The notes beneath the pieces are model-generated. The model made no database searches and was not told where the DNA came from. It saw only the letters and a program-made list of their open reading frames with translations. DNA of 64,000 nucleotides, from positions 1 through 64,000 of the forward strand of contig NZ_KB905392.1 of assembly GCF_000379465.1 (NCBI RefSeq), read 5' to 3'. Both the position numbers and the translations under genes were made by a program. The DNA comes from Sciscionella marina DSM 45152 (GTDB taxonomy: Bacteria > Actinomycetota > Actinomycetes > Mycobacteriales > Pseudonocardiaceae). Positions within the stretch are counted from its first letter, which is position 1. Each line of letters opens with the position of its first letter. Shown piece after piece: positions 46,266 through 55,997 of the stretch.

Positions 46266-47273
46266 ATGACCATCCCCGCATTCATCGCCGCGCTGCCGAA
46301 AGCCGAACTGCACCTGCACCTCGTCGGCTCGGCCTCCCCGGAAACCGTGCTCACGCTCGCGCGCAGGCACCCGGACGGCGCCGTACCGACCGACCCGGCG
46401 GAGCTGGAGCGGTTCTACGAATTCGTCGACTTCCCGCATTTCATCGACAACTACGCCAAAGTGGACGAACTGGTACGCACCGGTGAGGATGTGCGCGAGC
46501 TGGTACTCGGTGCCGCACGCGACGCCGCCAAGTGCCAGGTGCGTTACGCCGAGATCACCGTGACCCCGGTGATGCACATCCGCAAGGGAGTGGCCCCCGA
46601 AGAACTCGGGGAGACCCTCACCGCGGCACGCATCGAGGCCGCGCAGGTGCACGGCGTCGAGCTCAACTACATCTACGACATCCCGGCCGGTTTCGGTGGC
46701 ACCGAGGAGACCGTGGACTTCGCCGTCCGCGTCCGTCCGGAAGGGACTGTCGCATTGGGACTCGCCGGTCTCGAGGACGGCTACCCGCGCGCCGGCTTCG
46801 CGGACGCGTTCGCCACCGCACGGGATGCCGGGCTGCACGTGGTCGCGCACGCCGGGGAGACCACCGGCCCGGACGAGGTGTGGGCGGCGGTACGCGAACT
46901 GCACGCCGAGCGCATCGGGCACGGGATCGGCAGCGTGACCGATCCGGAACTGCTGGATCACCTGGCGCGCAACGGAATTCCGCTGGAGGTGTGCCCGATG
47001 TCCAATCTGCGCACCAGGGCAACGGAATCCTTCGAGGCCCATCCGCTCCCCCGCCTGCTGGCCTCCGGTGCCCCGATCACACTGAGCACGGACGATCCCG
47101 GGATGTTCCACACCGATCTGGACACCGAGTACACCGTCGCGGCCCGGTTGTGCGAGCTCGACAAGGAAGGTCTCGCCGAGCTGGCCCGCAATTCGATCAG
47201 GTATTCCTACGCGGCACCGGAAATCGCCGAACGCATACTCGCCGAGATCGACTCGGTACTCGCTTCGGCCTGA
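46266..47273 (+). CDS. Adenosine deaminase family protein
   Basis: A 335-residue amidohydrolase of the adenosine/AMP deaminase family. Metal ligands H16 and H18 (H-L-H-L-V-G), H-A-G-E around residue 196, a glutamate-histidine region E-R-I-G-H-G-I and S-T-D-D-P around residue 277 are present. The usual acidic residue after H-x-H-L is Val here. Adenosine, adenine or aminofutalosine are all possible substrates, so I give no gene symbol. Confidence 0.88.
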   Translation: MTIPAFIAALPKAELHLHLVGSASPETVLTLARRHPDGAVPTDPAELERFYEFVDFPHFIDNYAKVDELVRTGEDVRELVLGAARDAAKCQVRYAEITVTPVMHIRKGVAPEELGETLTAARIEAAQVHGVELNYIYDIPAGFGGTEETVDFAVRVRPEGTVALGLAGLEDGYPRAGFADAFATARDAGLHVVAHAGETTGPDEVWAAVRELHAERIGHGIGSVTDPELLDHLARNGIPLEVCPMSNLRTRATESFEAHPLPRLLASGAPITLSTDDPGMFHTDLDTEYTVAARLCELDKEGLAELARNSIRYSYAAPEIAERILAEIDSVLASA

Positions 47274-47279
47274 TCGCGG

Positions 47280-48488
47280 TCAGGCGCCGAACCCGGCGAC
47301 CTCCCCGATCACCACGATCGCGGGAGGCGTGAACTCCTGTTCGCGCGCCTCGGCCGCCACCTGCGCCACGGTGGACCGCAGCACCCGCTGGTTGCGGGTC
47401 GCACCGTCGGCGATCACTGCGGCCGGGGTGTCGCCCGGTTTCCCGTTCGCCATCAGCACTTCGGCGAACTCGCCGAGCCGCTGCATGGCCATCATCAGCA
47501 CCAGGGTGCCACGCAGTCTGGCCACCGATGGCCAGTCCACGAGGCTGCTCTCGTCAGCGGGGCCGACATGCCCGGAGACCACGACCACCTCATGGGTCAC
47601 GCCGCGATGAGTGACCGGAATGCCCGCACTCGCCGGGGCGGAGAAAGCACTGGTCACCCCGGGAATCACGGTCACCGCGATCCCCTCCTCGGCGCAGGCG
47701 AGCACCTCCTCGAATCCCCTGCCGAACACGAAGGAATCGCCGCCCTTGAGGCGCACCACCCGTTGCCCGGCACGCGCGCCCTCGATCAGCGCCGTGTTGA
47801 TGGCCTGCTGGGTGGCCGCGCGCCCATAGGGGATCTTGGCGGCGTCCACGATCTCCACGTGCCCGGACAGTTCGTCGAGCAGCGCACGCGGGGCGAGCCG
47901 GTCGGCGACCACGAGGTCCGCGCGCGCCAGTTCGCGGCGGCCGGCCACAGTGATCAGGTCCGGGTCGCCCGGACCGGCACCCACGAGCACCACGCCCGCG
48001 GTCTTCGCGCCGAGTTCGCCCGCCTCGGCCAGGGCTCCGGTGCGCAGTGCCTCGAGCACCACATCCCGTACCGCGGCGGAACGCCGGTGCGCCCCACCGG
48101 CCAGCACCCCGAGCACCATCCCGTCGTGTTCCCCGATCGCCGGGGTGACCGCGGTCCCCGCGGCAGCCAGATCGGAACGAACACAGAACACCCGCCGCCG
48201 CTGGGCCTCCTCGACCACCCGGACGTTGACCTCCGGATCCGAGCTGGCCGCGATCGCGTACCAGGCCCCGTCCAGGTCCCCCTCGGCGTAACCGCGCCGC
48301 TGCCAGGACACCTCACCGGATTCGATCATCCCGGACACCGCGACGGTGACCTCGGGCGCGATCAGCTCCACCCGCGCCCCGGCCGCGATCAGCCTCGGCA
48401 GCCGCCGCTGCGCCACCCCGCCGCCGCCGATGAACACGACGCGCCGGTCCCGCAGGTCGAGCCCGGCGAGATAGTGGTCCTCGCTCAT
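47280..48488 (-). CDS. cobA: Uroporphyrinogen-III C-methyltransferase fused to precorrin-2 dehydrogenase
   Basis: A 402-residue fusion. The N-terminal siroheme-synthase-like dehydrogenase domain has V-V-F-I-G-G-G-G-V-A-Q-R-R; the C-terminal SUMT methylase from about residue 165 has V-L-V-G-A-G-P-G-D-P-D-L-I-T, R-L-K-G-G-D-S-F-V-F-G-R-G and I-P-G-V-T-S-A. It makes precorrin-2 (and can oxidise it to sirohydrochlorin) at the entry to the B12 pathway. A CysG-type chelatase function is possible. Its ATG overlaps the cobL stop (ATGA). Confidence 0.94.
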   Translation of the reverse strand: MSEDHYLAGLDLRDRRVVFIGGGGVAQRRLPRLIAAGARVELIAPEVTVAVSGMIESGEVSWQRRGYAEGDLDGAWYAIAASSDPEVNVRVVEEAQRRRVFCVRSDLAAAGTAVTPAIGEHDGMVLGVLAGGAHRRSAAVRDVVLEALRTGALAEAGELGAKTAGVVLVGAGPGDPDLITVAGRRELARADLVVADRLAPRALLDELSGHVEIVDAAKIPYGRAATQQAINTALIEGARAGQRVVRLKGGDSFVFGRGFEEVLACAEEGIAVTVIPGVTSAFSAPASAGIPVTHRGVTHEVVVVSGHVGPADESSLVDWPSVARLRGTLVLMMAMQRLGEFAEVLMANGKPGDTPAAVIADGATRNQRVLRSTVAQVAAEAREQEFTPPAIVVIGEVAGFGA

Positions 48489-49684
48489 CGAACTCCCCAC
48501 AACAGCACATCCTGACTCGCCGGTCCCATGCCGACACCTCCACCGTCGAACTCCGCGAGGCCCGCGACCGCCAGCTGCCGCCCGGACACCCGGTATCCCT
48601 TGTCCCGCAACATGTCCCGATAAGCACCCAGCTTGGTCAGATCGGCCACCGAGGTGACGATCCGGTCCGCCCCGCTCGCCACGACCGCGGCGAACACCTC
48701 CTGGCCCGCACCGCCGACGTACACCGCGTCCGGTTCGGGCAGCTCCTGCAGCGATCCGGGCGCCGGTTCACCGACCAGCCGCACATCCACATCGTGCCGG
48801 GATGCATTCGCCAGCACCCGCACCGATTGCCCCGGATCGGGCTCCACCGCGACGACCGCCGCACCGAGCCGTGCGCATTCCACCGCGATCTGCCCGGCGC
48901 CCGCGCCGATGTCCCAGACGAGCTGACCGGGACGCGGGGCCAGTCTGGCCAGGGCGAGCGCGCGCACGGCGTCCGCGGCCAGTTCCCCCTCGCGGTGCGC
49001 GAACGCCTCGCTCTCCAGCGCCCAGCCACCGTCCGGCGGGCACGGTTCCCCGCACCCGTTCCAGTTCTTTCCCTGGCCCAGCTGGGATTCCGCAAAGGAG
49101 AACACCACGTTCGGGAACCGCCACAGTCGTTTGGCCGCCTCCGCCGCATCCACTGTGGACAGTGTCTCGCGCGGGGTGCCGATCTCCTCGGCCACCACGA
49201 GACTGCGCCGCCAGCCGTCCAGTCCCGCGCCCAGTTCGGTCGGTCCGGCTCCCTGCGCGGTGAGCACGGCGACCGCCTTGCGCGCCCGGCACACGTTCAG
49301 CGCCCTGCGCAACCCGCCGTCGCTCCCGTCCACGATCGCCATATCGTCCCAGGGCACCCCGGCCATCGCGGCGAGCCGCTGCACCGGGCTCAGCGCGGGA
49401 AGCACTCTCGGCTCGATCCCGTTCTCCCGCAACGCGCCGAGCATGCCGAAGAAACCCGGATCGCCGTGCACCAGCACGACCACATTGCCGTCTTCCTTGC
49501 CGTGTTCCCGGTAGATCGCGCCGACACTCGAGCCGAGCGGCTCCAGATCCCGGTGCGGCACCCCGCGCGGCGCGAAGGCCTCGACATGCCTCGGCTCGCC
49601 GATGATCAAGGTCGCCTTGCCGATCAGGTGCCGCCCGCCCGGTGCGAGCGAGGTCCCGTCGACGCCGACAACGGTCACGGTCAC
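48485..49684 (-). CDS. cobL: Precorrin-6Y C5,15-methyltransferase (decarboxylating)
   Basis: A 399-residue fusion of a CbiE-type tetrapyrrole methylase (T-V-V-G-V-D-G-T near the start, V-L-V-H-G-D-P-G-F-F-G) and a CbiT-type methyltransferase (V-W-D-I-G-A-G-A-G-Q-I-A-V-E-C-A-R, Y-V-G-G-A-G-Q-E-V). It methylates C5 and C15 and decarboxylates ring C side chain. The GTG at 49684 has GGAGAAGG upstream and follows cobB by 7 bp. Confidence 0.95.
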   Translation of the reverse strand: MTVTVVGVDGTSLAPGGRHLIGKATLIIGEPRHVEAFAPRGVPHRDLEPLGSSVGAIYREHGKEDGNVVVLVHGDPGFFGMLGALRENGIEPRVLPALSPVQRLAAMAGVPWDDMAIVDGSDGGLRRALNVCRARKAVAVLTAQGAGPTELGAGLDGWRRSLVVAEEIGTPRETLSTVDAAEAAKRLWRFPNVVFSFAESQLGQGKNWNGCGEPCPPDGGWALESEAFAHREGELAADAVRALALARLAPRPGQLVWDIGAGAGQIAVECARLGAAVVAVEPDPGQSVRVLANASRHDVDVRLVGEPAPGSLQELPEPDAVYVGGAGQEVFAAVVASGADRIVTSVADLTKLGAYRDMLRDKGYRVSGRQLAVAGLAEFDGGGVGMGPASQDVLLWGVR

Positions 49685-49691
49685 GTTCGGT

Positions 49692-51074
49692 TCACCTTCT
49701 CCCGCGGGGCTGTGTGCTCCGCGGTAAGTCAACCATGTGCCGCGCGCAGGCCGCGACGAACCGGGTGATCGCCTCCGGACTGCCGACCGGATGGGTGTGC
49801 AGATACGAGGCGTGCACCTGCCCGGTCACGAACCCTTCCAGGCGATTCCCCGGCAGTCCCCACGCCGCCGTCTCGCCGTGCCCCGGCTCGATCGTGGTGC
49901 GGTGGAACTCGTGCCCTGCCACCCGTTCCCCGGCGCGGAACAGCACCGAATCGCTCGTGGCCACGGCATCCCGGTAGCCGAGCGCGAGGCGTTCGGTGAA
50001 CCGGGCATCGGCCGGGACCACCCCGCACATCGGCACCCCGTCCAGGTGCTGTGCGAGGTAGAGCAGCCCGGCGCACTCGGCATGCACCGGTCCACCGGCC
50101 CGGGCGAACCCGGCGATCTCGGCGCGCAGTCCCGCACGCTCGGCGAGGTCCTTGGCGTGCAGTTCGGGGAACCCGCCGGGCAGCACCAGCCCCGCAGTCT
50201 CCGGAGGCAAGGCGGTGTCCCGCAACGGATCCAGGGTCACCACCCGGGCACCGGCGGCCTCCAGCAGTTCGGTGTGCTCGGCGTAGCCGAAGGTGAACGC
50301 GCGCCCGGAGGCCACCGCGACCACCGGTGATCCGGGCTCCGGTTCGAGCCCGGGCGCCCAGTCCGGTCCGGTCAGCGGGGGCGCGGAGCGGGCCACCCGC
50401 ACCACCGCGTCCAGGTCCAGGTGTTCGGCGACGAGCTCGCCCATCCCGCGCACCGCGGCCTCCGCCTCGGCACCGTGCTCGGCGGCGGTGAGCAGGCCGA
50501 GATGCCTGCTCGGCACCCCGACCTCCGCCGCGCGCGGCAGCGAGCCGAGCACCTCGAGCCCGACCTCGTTGGCCGCTTCGGTCAGCACCTCGGTGTGTCG
50601 CGGCGAACCGACATTGTTCAGGATCACCCCGGCGATCCGCACCCCGGAGGAGTAGGTGCGGAAGCCGTGCAGCAGCGCGGCGAGGCTTCGGCTCTGCCCC
50701 CTGGCGTCCACCACGAGCAGCACCGGGGCGTCAAGCAGTTCGGCCACGTGCGCGGTGGAGCCGAACCCCTCCGCGCCGAGCCGCCCGTCGTAGAGCCCCA
50801 TGACGCCCTCGATGACGGCGAGATCCGCCCCGCGCGCCCCGTGGCCGAACAGCGGGGCGACGGTGTGTTCCCCGACGAGCACCGGGTCCAGATTGCGGCC
50901 CTGGCGCCCGGCCGCGAGCGTGTGATATCCGGGGTCGATGTAGTCGGGGCCGACCTTGCCCGGTGCGACCACGTGCCCGCGCGCCCGCAATGCCGCCATC
51001 AGACCGGTGGCCACCAGGGTCTTGCCGGTTCCCGAAGCGGGAGCGGCGATCACCACCCGGCCGGTGCTCACCAC
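49692..51074 (-). CDS. cobB: Cobyrinate a,c-diamide synthase
   Basis: A 460-residue amidotransferase: an N-terminal ATP-binding P-loop (A-A-P-A-S-G-T-G-K-T) with D-Y-I-D-P-G-Y-H, and a C-terminal class I glutaminase-like domain with P-G-G-F-P-E-L-H and a nucleophile cysteine in H-A-E-C-A-G-L-L-Y-L. It amidates side chains a and c. The GTG at 51074 overlaps the end of cobO by 7 bp. Confidence 0.96.
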   Translation of the reverse strand: MVSTGRVVIAAPASGTGKTLVATGLMAALRARGHVVAPGKVGPDYIDPGYHTLAAGRQGRNLDPVLVGEHTVAPLFGHGARGADLAVIEGVMGLYDGRLGAEGFGSTAHVAELLDAPVLLVVDARGQSRSLAALLHGFRTYSSGVRIAGVILNNVGSPRHTEVLTEAANEVGLEVLGSLPRAAEVGVPSRHLGLLTAAEHGAEAEAAVRGMGELVAEHLDLDAVVRVARSAPPLTGPDWAPGLEPEPGSPVVAVASGRAFTFGYAEHTELLEAAGARVVTLDPLRDTALPPETAGLVLPGGFPELHAKDLAERAGLRAEIAGFARAGGPVHAECAGLLYLAQHLDGVPMCGVVPADARFTERLALGYRDAVATSDSVLFRAGERVAGHEFHRTTIEPGHGETAAWGLPGNRLEGFVTGQVHASYLHTHPVGSPEAITRFVAACARHMVDLPRSTQPRGRR

Positions 51075-51682
51075 TCGATACCCCGCTGGCCCTTCTGCCC
51101 GGCATCCATCGGGTGCTTGACCTTTTCGGTGCGCAGCACGAGATCGGCGGCCTCGATCAGCTCGGCGGGCGCGTCCCTGCCGGTGATCACCACGTACTGA
51201 TGCCCAGGCCGGTCACGCAGCACCGAGACCACTTCGTGCACGTCCACCCAGCCCCACTTGAGCGGATAGGTGAACTCGTCGAGCACGTACAGGGTGTGCT
51301 GCTGCTGCCCGATCCGCCGGGTGATCTCCCGCCAGCCCTCCAGCGCGGCCGCGGCGTGGTCGGACTCGGTGCCCTGCTTGCGCGCCCAGGACCAGCCCTC
51401 CCCCATCTTGTGCCATTCCACCGGGCCGCCCTGGCCGGTCTGTTCGTGCACCTCGCCGAGCGCGCGGAACGCGTTCTCCTCCCCGACCTTCCACTTCGCC
51501 GATTTGACGAACTGGAACACCCCGATGGACCAGCCCTGGTTCCACCCGCGCAGCGCGGTGCCGAACGCGGCGCTGGACTTCCCCTTCATCTCCCCGGTGT
51601 GCACCATCAGCAGCGGCCGGTTGCGCCGTTGCCGCGTGGTCAGCCCGTCCTCGGGCACGGAGTTCGGTTTTCCTTGTGGCAT
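51068..51682 (-). CDS. cobO: Cob(I)yrinic acid a,c-diamide adenosyltransferase
   Basis: A 204-residue BtuR/CobO-type enzyme that adds the adenosyl ligand to cobalt. The P-loop variant H-T-G-E-M-K-G-K-S-S-A-A-F-G, F-Q-F-V-K-S-A-K-W and V-L-D-E-F-T-Y-P-L-K-W-G-W are diagnostic. The ATG at 51682 follows CGGAGGAACC. It lies 17 bp after the chelatase gene. Confidence 0.95.
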   Translation of the reverse strand: MPQGKPNSVPEDGLTTRQRRNRPLLMVHTGEMKGKSSAAFGTALRGWNQGWSIGVFQFVKSAKWKVGEENAFRALGEVHEQTGQGGPVEWHKMGEGWSWARKQGTESDHAAAALEGWREITRRIGQQQHTLYVLDEFTYPLKWGWVDVHEVVSVLRDRPGHQYVVITGRDAPAELIEAADLVLRTEKVKHPMDAGQKGQRGIEW

Positions 51683-51699
51683 AACGGTTCCTCCGTTCC

Positions 51700-53676
51700 T
51701 CAGGCCGCGCGCACGATTCCGGCCACTCCGTCCGCGGAGAGGTGTTCCAACCGCAGGCACTGCCCGGACATGGCCTCGGCCAGCCGCCCCGCGAGCCCGA
51801 GCCGGACCGGTCCGCTCTCGCAGTCGACCACGATGCCCGCCACGCCGTCCGCGGCAAGCCCGGCCGCCACCGCGTCCGGGTTCTGACCGGCCGTGGCCCG
51901 GCCGTCGGTGACCACCACCAGCAGGCAGCGCCGGTGCGGATCACGCACCCGTTCGGTCGCGGCGACCTTGCGTGCGGTGTGCAGTCCCTCGGCGAGCGGG
52001 GTACGCCCACCCGTGGTCACCCTTCGCAGCCTGCGCACCGCGGTGTCCACGCTGTTCGTCGGTGGCAGCAGCAGTTCCGCGCCCGCGCCGCGGAAGGTGA
52101 TCACCCCGACCTTGTCCCTGCGCTGATAGGCATCGCGCAGCAGCGAGATCACCGCCCCGGTGACCGCGGACATCCTGGCCCGTGCCGCCATCGAGCCCGA
52201 GGTGTCCACCGCGAACAGCACCAGGTTCGACTCCTTGCCGACCCGTACCGCGCGCCGGATGTCCTGGGCGCGCAATACGAGCCCGGAACCGTCCCGCCCG
52301 CGCTCGGCCTGGAACGGCGCCGCGGCGCGCAGTGTGTCCGTCAGGTGCAGCCCGGTGCCGTCCGCGCCCGAGCGCACCGTGCGCCCGCCCGTCGTGCGGG
52401 CGACCGAACGCTTCCCAGGGGCACCCGCGCCCACGCCGGGCACGGCGAGCAGCCGGGCGCGGAACGCCGGATCGGGTGCCTCCGTGGTGCGTTCGCTGGA
52501 AGACCCCTGCTGCGATGTTCCGTTCTGCGGGGTCCCGTTCTGCGGGGTCCCGTTGCCCTCATCCGGCGCGTCCTGTCCGCCGCCTGGCCCGCCTGGCCCG
52601 CCTGGCCCGCCGTCCGGACCGTCACCGTCCGGCTCCGGTGGTTCCGGGGGTTCCTCTTCTTCGGCGGCCTGCGCGGCCTCGGACATGGCCTCGCGCAGCT
52701 GCTCCTCTTCGATTCCCGGTTCGTCGAACGGATCCCGGCGCCTGCGGTGCGGCAGCGCGAGCCGGACCGCGGCCTCCACATCCTGTTCGGCGACCGTCTC
52801 GGCGCCCCGCCAGGCCGCGTGCGCCACCGCGGTGCGCGCCACCACCAGGTCCGCGCGCATCCCGTCGACATCGAAGGAAGCACACACCGAGGCGATGCGG
52901 CGCAGCTCGGCATCCGGCAGCCGCACCGAACCGAGCAGAGCACGCGCCCGCACGATGCGCTCGGCGAGCCCGGCGTCCGCGCTCGCCCACTGCGCGGCGA
53001 ATCCGTCCGGGTCGGCTTCGAAGGCCAGCCGCCTGCGCACCACCTCGGTCCGCGGTCCGACCTCCCGGTCCGCGGACACGGTCACGGTCAGCCCGAAGCG
53101 GTCGAGCAGCTGCGGGCGCAGCTCGCCCTCCTCCGGGTTCATCGTGCCGACCAGCAGGAACTGCGCGGCGTGCGAGATCGAGACCCCCTCACGCTCCACG
53201 TGCGCGCGCCCCATCGCGGCGGCGTCGAGCAGCAGGTCGACGAGGTGGTCGTGCAGCAGGTTCACCTCATCCACGTAGAGCACCCCGCGGTGGGCGTCGG
53301 CGAGCAGACCGGGCTGATAGGCACGCACCCCATCGGTGAGCGCCCGCTCGAGGTCCAGCGAGCCGATCACCCGGTCCTCGGTGGCGCCGACCGGCAGCTC
53401 CACGAGGGTGGCCGGGCGTTCGCGGGCCGCGGTGGCGTGCGGTCCGTCCGGACAGTCCGGGTCCGGGGCGCCGGGGGCGCAGGCGAAGCGGCAGTCCTCG
53501 AGCACCTCGACGGCGGGCAGCAGTCCGGCGAGCGCACGCACGACCGTGGATTTGGCCGTGCCCTTCTCGCCACGCACGAGTACCCCGCCGATCGCCGGGT
53601 GCACCGCGTTGAGCAGCAGGGCCAGGCGCAGGTCGTGCTGGCCGACAACGGCGGAGAACGGGAACTGGGCAGGCAC
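51700..53676 (-). CDS. Chelatase I/D-fusion subunit (cobaltochelatase/magnesium chelatase family)
   Basis: A 658-residue protein: an AAA+ domain with Walker [10 protein letters not shown] (36-44), Walker B-like [10 protein letters not shown] and G-T-M-N-P-E-E-G; an acidic, Pro/Gly-rich linker (about 340-400, with P-Q-N-G-T repeats); and a C-terminal von Willebrand A domain with MIDAS motif D-T-S-G-S-M (around 490). It would drive cobalt insertion together with a large CobN-type subunit, which is not in this window. The GTG at 53676 sits just after the B12 riboswitch. Confidence 0.9.
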   Translation of the reverse strand: MPAQFPFSAVVGQHDLRLALLLNAVHPAIGGVLVRGEKGTAKSTVVRALAGLLPAVEVLEDCRFACAPGAPDPDCPDGPHATAARERPATLVELPVGATEDRVIGSLDLERALTDGVRAYQPGLLADAHRGVLYVDEVNLLHDHLVDLLLDAAAMGRAHVEREGVSISHAAQFLLVGTMNPEEGELRPQLLDRFGLTVTVSADREVGPRTEVVRRRLAFEADPDGFAAQWASADAGLAERIVRARALLGSVRLPDAELRRIASVCASFDVDGMRADLVVARTAVAHAAWRGAETVAEQDVEAAVRLALPHRRRRDPFDEPGIEEEQLREAMSEAAQAAEEEEPPEPPEPDGDGPDGGPGGPGGPGGGQDAPDEGNGTPQNGTPQNGTSQQGSSSERTTEAPDPAFRARLLAVPGVGAGAPGKRSVARTTGGRTVRSGADGTGLHLTDTLRAAAPFQAERGRDGSGLVLRAQDIRRAVRVGKESNLVLFAVDTSGSMAARARMSAVTGAVISLLRDAYQRRDKVGVITFRGAGAELLLPPTNSVDTAVRRLRRVTTGGRTPLAEGLHTARKVAATERVRDPHRRCLLVVVTDGRATAGQNPDAVAAGLAADGVAGIVVDCESGPVRLGLAGRLAEAMSGQCLRLEHLSADGVAGIVRAA

Positions 53677-53692
53677 GGGGCAAAGCTCCTTC

Positions 53693-53850
53693 CTCGGGTG
53701 TCCACGCCCGAGCGACAGGTCGGTTCACGAGAGTTCCTGGCTCCCGGATCGCTCCGGTCACAGTGGCGGGACCGCGCCGGATTCGCACCGGCTTCCTCTC
53801 GGGGCGCGCAGGGGCGCTCCAACGTCCCGACGCTAGCCGGTCGGCGCGCG
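53693..53850 (-). promoter_or_regulatory. Cobalamin riboswitch controlling the chelatase-cobO-cobB-cobL-cobA operon
   Basis: On the minus strand the leader carries the B12-box element GCCACTG (53761-53767), the upstream segment GGAAGCCGGTGCGAATCCGG, and AGCCAGGAACTC (53731-53742), in the order and spacing of cobalamin riboswitches. Closest to the gene, CTCGGG/CCCGAG (53693-53712) forms a hairpin whose foot overlaps the Shine-Dalgarno AGGAAGGAGC, so control is probably at translation initiation. Confidence 0.9.
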
Positions 53851-53902
53851 CGCACCAACCCCGGCTGCAGTGGCGCCCGCCACGGAGGACAGACTGCCAG
53901 AC

Positions 53903-55045
53903 ATGTTCGACCCCGAATCCGCGTTCGCCTGGCTGGACGAACAGGCGGGCAAACGAGCCGAGGCCGGGCTGACCCGGCGGATCCGGCCACGGCCGCCCGT
54001 GTCCGGGCTGATCGACCTCGCCGGCGCCGATTATCTTGGCCTGGCCAGGAACAAGCGGGTCACCTCCGCCGCGGCGGCCGCCGCCCTGAAGTGGGGTGCG
54101 GGCACCACGGGTTCCCGGCTGGTCACCGGGAGCACCGAACTGCATGCCGAGCTGGAGCGCGAGCTCGCCGCCTATGCGGGGACCGAGGCCGCGCTCGTGT
54201 TCTCCAGCGGGTTCACCGCCAACCTCGGCGCGGTCACCGCGCTCTCCGGCAAGGAGTGCGCGATCGTGGCGGACAAATACATGCACGCCTCACTGATCGA
54301 CGCCTGCCGCCAGTCCGGTTCGGCCGTCGCCGTCTCCGGGCACGCGGATGTGCCCGCCGTGACCAAGGCACTCGCCACTCGCAAGGTCACCAGGGCGCTG
54401 GTGCTCACCGAATCGGTGTTCACTGTGGACGGTGGCATCGCGCCACTGGCCGAGCTGCACGCGGCCTGCCGGGAACACGGGGCCGGTCTGGTCGCCGACA
54501 TCGCGCACGGGTTCGGGATCCTCGGCGACGGCGGACTGGCCGAGGCGGGCCTGGCCAAGGCGCCCGATGTGGTGGCCACCGTCTCGCTGGCCACGGCGCT
54601 GGGCAGCCAGGGCGGCGCCGTGCTCGGACCGCGCCGGGTGATCGCGCATCTGGTGAACACCGCGCGCACGTTCCTCCACGACACCGGGCTCAACCCACCG
54701 GCCGCGGGTGCCGCCCTCACCGCGCTCAAGATCGCGAGGGAGGAGCCCGAGCGCGCCGCCCGGGCCCTCGAACATGCCGCCACCCTCGGCGAAGGGCTAC
54801 GTGCGGCGGACCTTCAGGTCAGCGCCCCCGGTTCGGCCGTGGTCTCGGTACTCGCACCCTCCCCGCAGGCCGCCACCGACTGGGCCAACGCGGTGCGCGA
54901 ACGCGGAGTCGCGATCGACTGTTCCCGTCCGCCGTCCGCCCCGGACGGGGTTTCCCGGCTGCGGCTGCGGGCACACGCGGAGCTGTCTGCCGAGGATGTG
55001 GAACTCGCGGTGCGGTCCCTCACCGAGACCGCACCGCGAAGCTGA
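53903..55045 (+). CDS. BioF-like (8-amino-7-oxononanoate synthase family) protein lacking the PLP lysine
   Basis: A 380-residue alpha-oxoamine synthase-fold protein similar to mycobacterial BioF: T-T-G-S-R-L-V-T-G-S-T, V-F-S-S-G-F-T-A-N-L-G, H-A-S-L-I-D-A-C and V-A-D-I-A-H-G-F-G. Where BioF has L-S-K-A-L-G-S-Q-G-G, this reads L-A-T231-A-L-G-S-Q-G-G; the codon at 54593-54595 is ACG. Without the Schiff-base lysine normal catalysis is not expected. No other biotin gene is nearby. The start (ATG 53903) is uncertain because its GGAGGA lies 13 bases upstream. Confidence 0.85.
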   Translation: MFDPESAFAWLDEQAGKRAEAGLTRRIRPRPPVSGLIDLAGADYLGLARNKRVTSAAAAAALKWGAGTTGSRLVTGSTELHAELERELAAYAGTEAALVFSSGFTANLGAVTALSGKECAIVADKYMHASLIDACRQSGSAVAVSGHADVPAVTKALATRKVTRALVLTESVFTVDGGIAPLAELHAACREHGAGLVADIAHGFGILGDGGLAEAGLAKAPDVVATVSLATALGSQGGAVLGPRRVIAHLVNTARTFLHDTGLNPPAAGAALTALKIAREEPERAARALEHAATLGEGLRAADLQVSAPGSAVVSVLAPSPQAATDWANAVRERGVAIDCSRPPSAPDGVSRLRLRAHAELSAEDVELAVRSLTETAPRS

Positions 55046-55048
55046 TCA

Positions 55049-55843
55049 CTACTTCAGCTGGGCCTTGACGTCGTCGGCGACCGCGGAGACGCGAGTGTAG
55101 ACGCCGTACTTGCCGGCCTGGGCGCAACCGTCACCCCAGGACACGATGCCCGCGAGGCGGCCGTCGACGACCAGCGGGCCACCCGAATCGCCCTGGCAGG
55201 AGTCCTTGCCGCCTTCCTTGACCCCGGCACAGGTCATAGAGGCCTTGTCGAACCTGTCCGTGTAGGCGCCGCTGCAGGTCTGGTCACTGGCCATCGGCAC
55301 GGTGACCTTGCGCAGCAGCTTCTGGTACTGGCCGCCGCCATCCTTGATGTCGCCCCAGCCGAGCACGGTCGCGTTCGTGCCCTCGGTGTAGGCCTTCGGA
55401 TCCGTGTTCAGTTCGGCCAGCGGCGCCTTGAGTTCCTTGTCCAGGGTCAGCACGGCGACATCGTCTTTCATGCTGTCCATGGTGAAATCCGGGTGCTGCC
55501 AGATCTTGGTGACCTTGGCGTGCTCGGCCTTGGCGTCGGTGCGGTCCGCCGATCCGGACACGATCTGGAAGAAGTCCGGCTGCTTCCCGTCGACACAGTG
55601 GGCCGCCGTGACCACCTTGTTCTTCGCCACCAGCGTCCCGCCGCACCAGTTGTCCCCATTGGACTGGTTCACCGCGACGATGGACGGGAAATCGGAGAGC
55701 TTGGCCTCCGTGCCGCCCACGATCTTCGGTTCCATGCCGGTGTGCTGCGTGGCGCCCGCGCTCCCCGCCGCGACGAGCGGGATCACCGCCGCGGCCGCGA
55801 TCGCGCCGAACAATGCCCCGGCCCTGCCCCTGATGGTGCGCAT
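55049..55843 (-). CDS. Secreted trypsin-like serine protease
   Basis: A 264-residue S1A protease with a signal peptide (about 1-31) and a short pro-peptide ending before I41-V-G-G. The triad is H82 (T-A-A-H-C), D128 (D-D-V-A-V-L) and S220 (G-D-S-G-G-P). D214, six residues before the serine, is the trypsin specificity aspartate. Cysteine pairs are C67-C83, C190-C205 and C216-C240. It converges on the BioF-like gene with a 3-bp gap. Confidence 0.94.
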   Translation of the reverse strand: MRTIRGRAGALFGAIAAAAVIPLVAAGSAGATQHTGMEPKIVGGTEAKLSDFPSIVAVNQSNGDNWCGGTLVAKNKVVTAAHCVDGKQPDFFQIVSGSADRTDAKAEHAKVTKIWQHPDFTMDSMKDDVAVLTLDKELKAPLAELNTDPKAYTEGTNATVLGWGDIKDGGGQYQKLLRKVTVPMASDQTCSGAYTDRFDKASMTCAGVKEGGKDSCQGDSGGPLVVDGRLAGIVSWGDGCAQAGKYGVYTRVSAVADDVKAQLK

Positions 55844-55997
55844 CCTCTGGCTCCCTCCGTACGTTTCGTTCCGGCCATCCGATCACATCAGGTGGAGATC
55901 GTGCTGACTATCCGCACATCGGCGGGTATCTCGCTGTGAAATTTCACAGTGGGTATCGTGGCCACGCAATCCCGCGCAACGTATGGAGGGTCAGCCG

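Noticed and set aside
51742-55068. A plus-strand open frame of over 1,100 codons across the chelatase, the riboswitch and bioF
   Set aside because: It runs antisense to the chelatase, crosses the riboswitch and lies out of frame with the BioF-like gene. Its composition is Arg/Pro-rich with no domain.
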